Below are positions 61,540-64,000 of a DNA stretch of 64,000 nt, piece after piece. A program made the position numbers and the translations under genes. This DNA is from Dermatophagoides farinae (taxonomy: Eukaryota > Arthropoda > Arachnida > Sarcoptiformes > Pyroglyphidae). The stretch lies in assembly GCF_024713945.1 (NCBI RefSeq), contig NC_134678.1, forward strand, positions 4,588,001 through 4,652,000, given 5' to 3'. How positions within the stretch are numbered: position 1 is the first letter of the stretch; each line of letters begins with the position of its first letter. The notes beneath the pieces are model-generated. The model was not told the origin of the DNA and made no database searches. It worked only from the letters and a program-made list of their open reading frames with translations.

Positions 61540-62019
61540 ATGAGATAAACCCACAAGGTTATCCTATAGGATCTATAGACACAAACTTGGATTAAACATT
61601 GGATCGATTATCATGTTCAGTCGCAATATTGAACCACAAAGTGGTTTGCTCAATGGCACGCGTTTATTTGTAAATAGACGCAGCATTGAAGCTCGAATAT
61701 TGACAAGGAGGCTATGATTCATTTTGCAGCAAAACGATCGAGATCTTAAGCTACCATTTAAATTGGTTCGTGGACGATTTCCTGTCGTATTGGCTTTTGC
61801 TCTGACAATTAATTAATGTTTTAAGGGCAATCTTTCGATAAAATAAGTGTGTACCTTCCTACACCAGTATTGCAACATGGAATGATTTATGTGGCTTTTT
61901 GCCGCTGCAAAAATCCTAATAATCTGAAGATTTTTGTTCAGGAAATTAAGGAAAAGATCAACAATGACCACAGTATCTATACCAAAAATATCGTATTTCT
62001 TCAACTTATCGATTAGCAA
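61540..62019 (+). pseudogene. Relic of a Helitron/PIF1-type DNA helicase (C-terminal motifs)
   Basis: Broken frames on the plus strand spell the end of the helicase of rolling-circle transposons in the right order. 'EINPQGYPI' comes first, then 'LGLNIGSIIMFSRN' and 'GLLNGTRLFV' (family 'L.IGS.IMLLRN...GLCNGTRL'), then 'LPFKLVRGRFPVVLAFALTI' (family 'PF...R.QFPV.LAFA.TINK'), then after an in-frame stop 'GQSFDKISVYLPTPVLQHGM' and 'IYVAFCRCKNPNNLKIFV' (family 'SQGQT.D..G.YL...VF.HGQLYVA.SR'). At least one frameshift near 61580 and in-frame stops near 61708 and 61815 show it is dead. Intact, the enzyme would be the SF1B helicase part of a RepHel protein; the Rep nuclease part is not in the window. 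GC-rich hairpin repeats follow immediately. Confidence 0.78.
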
Positions 62020-62162
62020 TAATAATTATGCTGTTCGGTGTACGCAACTTTTTCAACGGTATCAGGTGCAATGCACAAGTGATGGCTGACCCTGCGGTAC
62101 CAAACCGAAGGCCGGAAGCAACACGCCGTTCATAGAAACCCACCGTCAGGCACAAAGCGTTA

Positions 62163-62502
62163 AAATTGACACCTTTGACTGGATGCCAAGTAGGGCGGCG
62201 AAGCCGTCCCCGCCTGCGGGTTTCCAGTTATATTGACCGTCAAGGATTCATACCTTTGGCTGGGTACCAAGCAGGGGGGGCGGCGCAGCCGCCACACCTG
62301 CGGGTATCCAGCTATATTGACCGTCAAGGATTAATACCTTTGACTGGATACCAAGCAGGGGGGCGGCGCAGCCGCCACCCCTGCGGGTATCCAGCTTTAT
62401 TGACCGTCAAGGATTGATACCTTTGACTGGATACCAAGCAGGGGGGGGGGCGGCGCAGCCGCCACCCCTGCGGGTATCCAGCTTTATTGACCGTCAAGGA
62501 TA
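62163..62502 (+). repeat. GC-rich hairpin minisatellite, about four units of 83-87 bp
   Basis: Shared blocks recur at 83-87 bp: 'ACCTTTGACTGGATACCAAG', a G run, GGCGGCGCAGCCGCC, 'CCCCTGCGGGTATCCAG' and 'TTATTGACCGTCAAGGATT'. The first unit is diverged and units 3 and 4 are nearly identical. Length differences come mainly from the G run. Each unit is a nested inverted repeat: in unit 3 (62346-62392) GGATACC, GCAGGGG and GGCGGC pair with GCCGCC, CCCCTGC and GGTATCC around a GCA loop. The GC content contrasts sharply with the rest of the window. Confidence 0.9.
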
Positions 62503-62517
62503 GACAGCCCCGCAGGG

Positions 62518-62563
62518 CCAGCCTGGGCAGGCGCGAAGCGCCTGTACCGGGCTGGTTTTTTTT
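62518..62563 (+). repeat. Terminal GC hairpin followed by eight T, candidate rolling-circle element 3' end
   Basis: CCAGCCTGG (62518-62526) pairs with CCGGGCTGG (62547-62555), allowing one G-T pair, around an inner perfect stem AGGCGC-GAA-GCGCCT; TTTTTTTT follows. Helitron-class elements end in a short GC hairpin near the 3' terminus. The GC-rich block stops here and ordinary AT-rich DNA resumes, so the element boundary is probably at or near the T run. Confidence 0.6.
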
Positions 62564-64000
62564 CAATTTTTTCCTTCCGAATTAACTCTTCCGATAGATT
62601 TAATTCGCAAAATGATGTTATTAATTTTGGTGATCCTATTTGAATAACTAAACCCTAATAATCATTTTTAAATCGATCAATATCGACATGCATTCGAATT
62701 CTATAGCCAATACGGTTAGAAACGGTGATCGTTCCATATTCACTACTGTTCTTCTATATTCTGTTGATTAATTCGTTCCAAATTTGTTGTTGTCGAGAGT
62801 ATTACGCCGTCAAATTTATAACAAACACACATTCCGAGTGAAAAAGCGAGACACACATTGCACGACTGTTAAATAATAATATTTTTGACATAAAAAAAGT
62901 TTTTTTTTAAATTCTCTCATTTCTCAAAGCATTGTCTGATTTTTTTTTTTTGATTGATCATTAAGAAGAATTTGTGTCGAACGTGTTCAATTTTTTTCTA
63001 TAGTTTTTTTTTTGTATATATTGCTATTGTTTCTAAATGTACAAGATTCATAACCGTTAAATTTATACACATTATTCTATAGTAGGCGTAGGTGGTATAT
63101 GTCAGAATTATGTGATTAACCTGAATTTTCCATCAATTCGGTCATCATTTTTTTTTCACAAGTGTACCCTTTTTCTCTCATCGAAAAGAGTACCGCCAGC
63201 ACACTCATAACTATAGTGTCATAGTCATATATTCTATTTAAATCCACTTTTTTCACCTATCTAAAAAGTAACTAATGATTGGCCAGGCTATCATGACCTA
63301 AATTTGGCCTTAACGGTCACGATTAGCACGCAAACGATTCTTGTCATTCGGAAATGTGGGCTTAAAGAATACAGACGGTTCTCCAATTATGACATGTATC
63401 ATAATCTTGCTCATTTTCTCGGCTAACTTATTCAAAAACAAAAAACTTTGAAAAAAAATTTCAAACTTTTGTCAAATTCTACTCAAAAATATAGTTCAAC
63501 AGAATTGTGCCAAAATCAACAATACTGATTAGATTTTTTTCTGTCGGGTGAGTTTAAGAATTTTTTCTTGATAATTATTAATTTTCAAATCTTAATATCA
63601 AGCAGATGTTCACCGAAATTGATGTCCTGAAAGACTTTTATTATTCTTTTCATCATATCATCACATCGAACTCGTTTTTGATTAAATTTCAAAAATAGTA
63701 CCATTTTCCAAAAATAGATGGCACTCTTATCTAATTCAGCTTTTTTTTGAAAATGAAACAGTAAATTGCATGATGTAATTCCTTTATAGTGATAAACATA
63801 AATTTTTCATTTTTTTTGGTTGCTATAGATTCAGATATTGCTTTTTATGTTGAACAAGAATAAATTTGGACAAAAATAATAGCGTCCAGTCCAATATGAT
63901 GACCCATATTCTTGTTTGGATGATTTTGATATCCAACCTGATTTCATTTTTTTTTCAAAAAAAAAAAAAAAAAAAAAATATCGTGATCATTGTTTTTATA
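62564..64000. other. Right-end intergenic region, no gene seen
   Basis: 1.4 kb of AT-rich sequence. No frame longer than chance, no recognisable RNA gene. It ends in an A run at 63957-63978. Confidence 0.5.
63957..63978. repeat. A22 homopolymer
   Basis: A run of A just after a T run, the longest A homopolymer near the right end. No adjacent retroelement open frame, so I do not read it as a retrotransposon tail. Confidence 0.9.

Larger units (their letters stand above)
61540..62563 (+). mobile_element. 3' part of a degraded Helitron/Helentron-like rolling-circle transposon
   Basis: Helicase relic, hairpin minisatellite and terminal hairpin follow each other with no ordinary sequence between, in the order expected for a rolling-circle element end. 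The 5' part (Rep domain, 5' terminus) is missing or too decayed to see between 59.1 and 61.5 kb. Assignment to the Helentron branch rests on the tandem repeats and is inference. Confidence 0.6.

Noticed and set aside
62166-62566. Repetitive frames on both strands (GYQAGG... and SLTVNKAGYPQGW...)
   Set aside because: Translations of the hairpin minisatellite; open only because the GC-rich units lack stop codons, and unit lengths of 83-87 bp do not keep a common frame.
63957-63978. A run as a retrotransposon poly(A) tail
   Set aside because: No reverse-transcriptase-like frame or target duplication upstream; A/T homopolymers are common throughout.

Overview
The window is AT-rich nuclear DNA from a small invertebrate. 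Genes carry GT-AG introns, some only 54-97 bp. Coding exons are full of Asn, Ser, His, Gln and Asp runs. Introns and spacers are packed with TGA/ATC trinucleotides, TG/CA and GA microsatellites and T/A tracts. The protein families are animal ones (ninein, XK-related, BRD7/9). The overall look is that of an acariform mite, perhaps an astigmatid such as a dust mite; that placement is inference from composition and style, not from a marker gene. I see no rRNA, tRNA or CRISPR array.

Positions 100-50591 (minus strand) are one very large gene. I assembled nine exons by splice sites, codon phase and collinearity with vertebrate ninein/ninein-like: an EF-hand pair, the 'LW.E.G' segment, then a coiled coil with the 'EVDEQH' motif. 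The model gives 1034 residues. It is spread over 50.5 kb because intron 1 is about 34.2 kb and intron 2 about 9.7 kb; the other six introns are 87-1622 bp.

Inside intron 1, on the opposite (plus) strand, lies a complete five-exon gene for an XK-related (XKR) membrane protein of 823 residues (36449-49553). Its poly(A) signal is about 100 bp from ninein exon 1. The rest of intron 1 (15.6-36.4 kb) and intron 2 hold no gene I can support, only simple repeats, a few inverted repeats and possible small transposon remnants.

Positions 50.6-59 kb are a compact cluster. It holds a single-exon gene for an 80-residue probably secreted peptide (minus, 53520-53762), then head to head a plus-strand gene for a Ser/Asn/Asp-rich protein whose reading frame is broken or interrupted by a 97 bp intron (54321-55527). 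Tail to tail with that is a BRD7/BRD9-type bromodomain protein (minus, 56029-58911), whose bromodomain lacks the usual acetyl-lysine-binding Asn. BRD7/9 proteins are subunits of SWI/SNF remodelers, ninein is a centrosomal microtubule-anchoring protein and XKR proteins are lipid scramblases, so the genes look like unrelated neighbours and not a pathway.

Positions 59-64 kb are intergenic. A relic of a Helitron/PIF1-type helicase lies at 61.54-62.02 kb. It is followed by a strikingly GC-rich array of about four 83-87 bp units, each able to fold into a near-perfect long hairpin, and then a terminal hairpin plus T-run. Together these look like the 3' end of a rolling-circle transposon of Helentron type, and this is the most unusual structure in the window.
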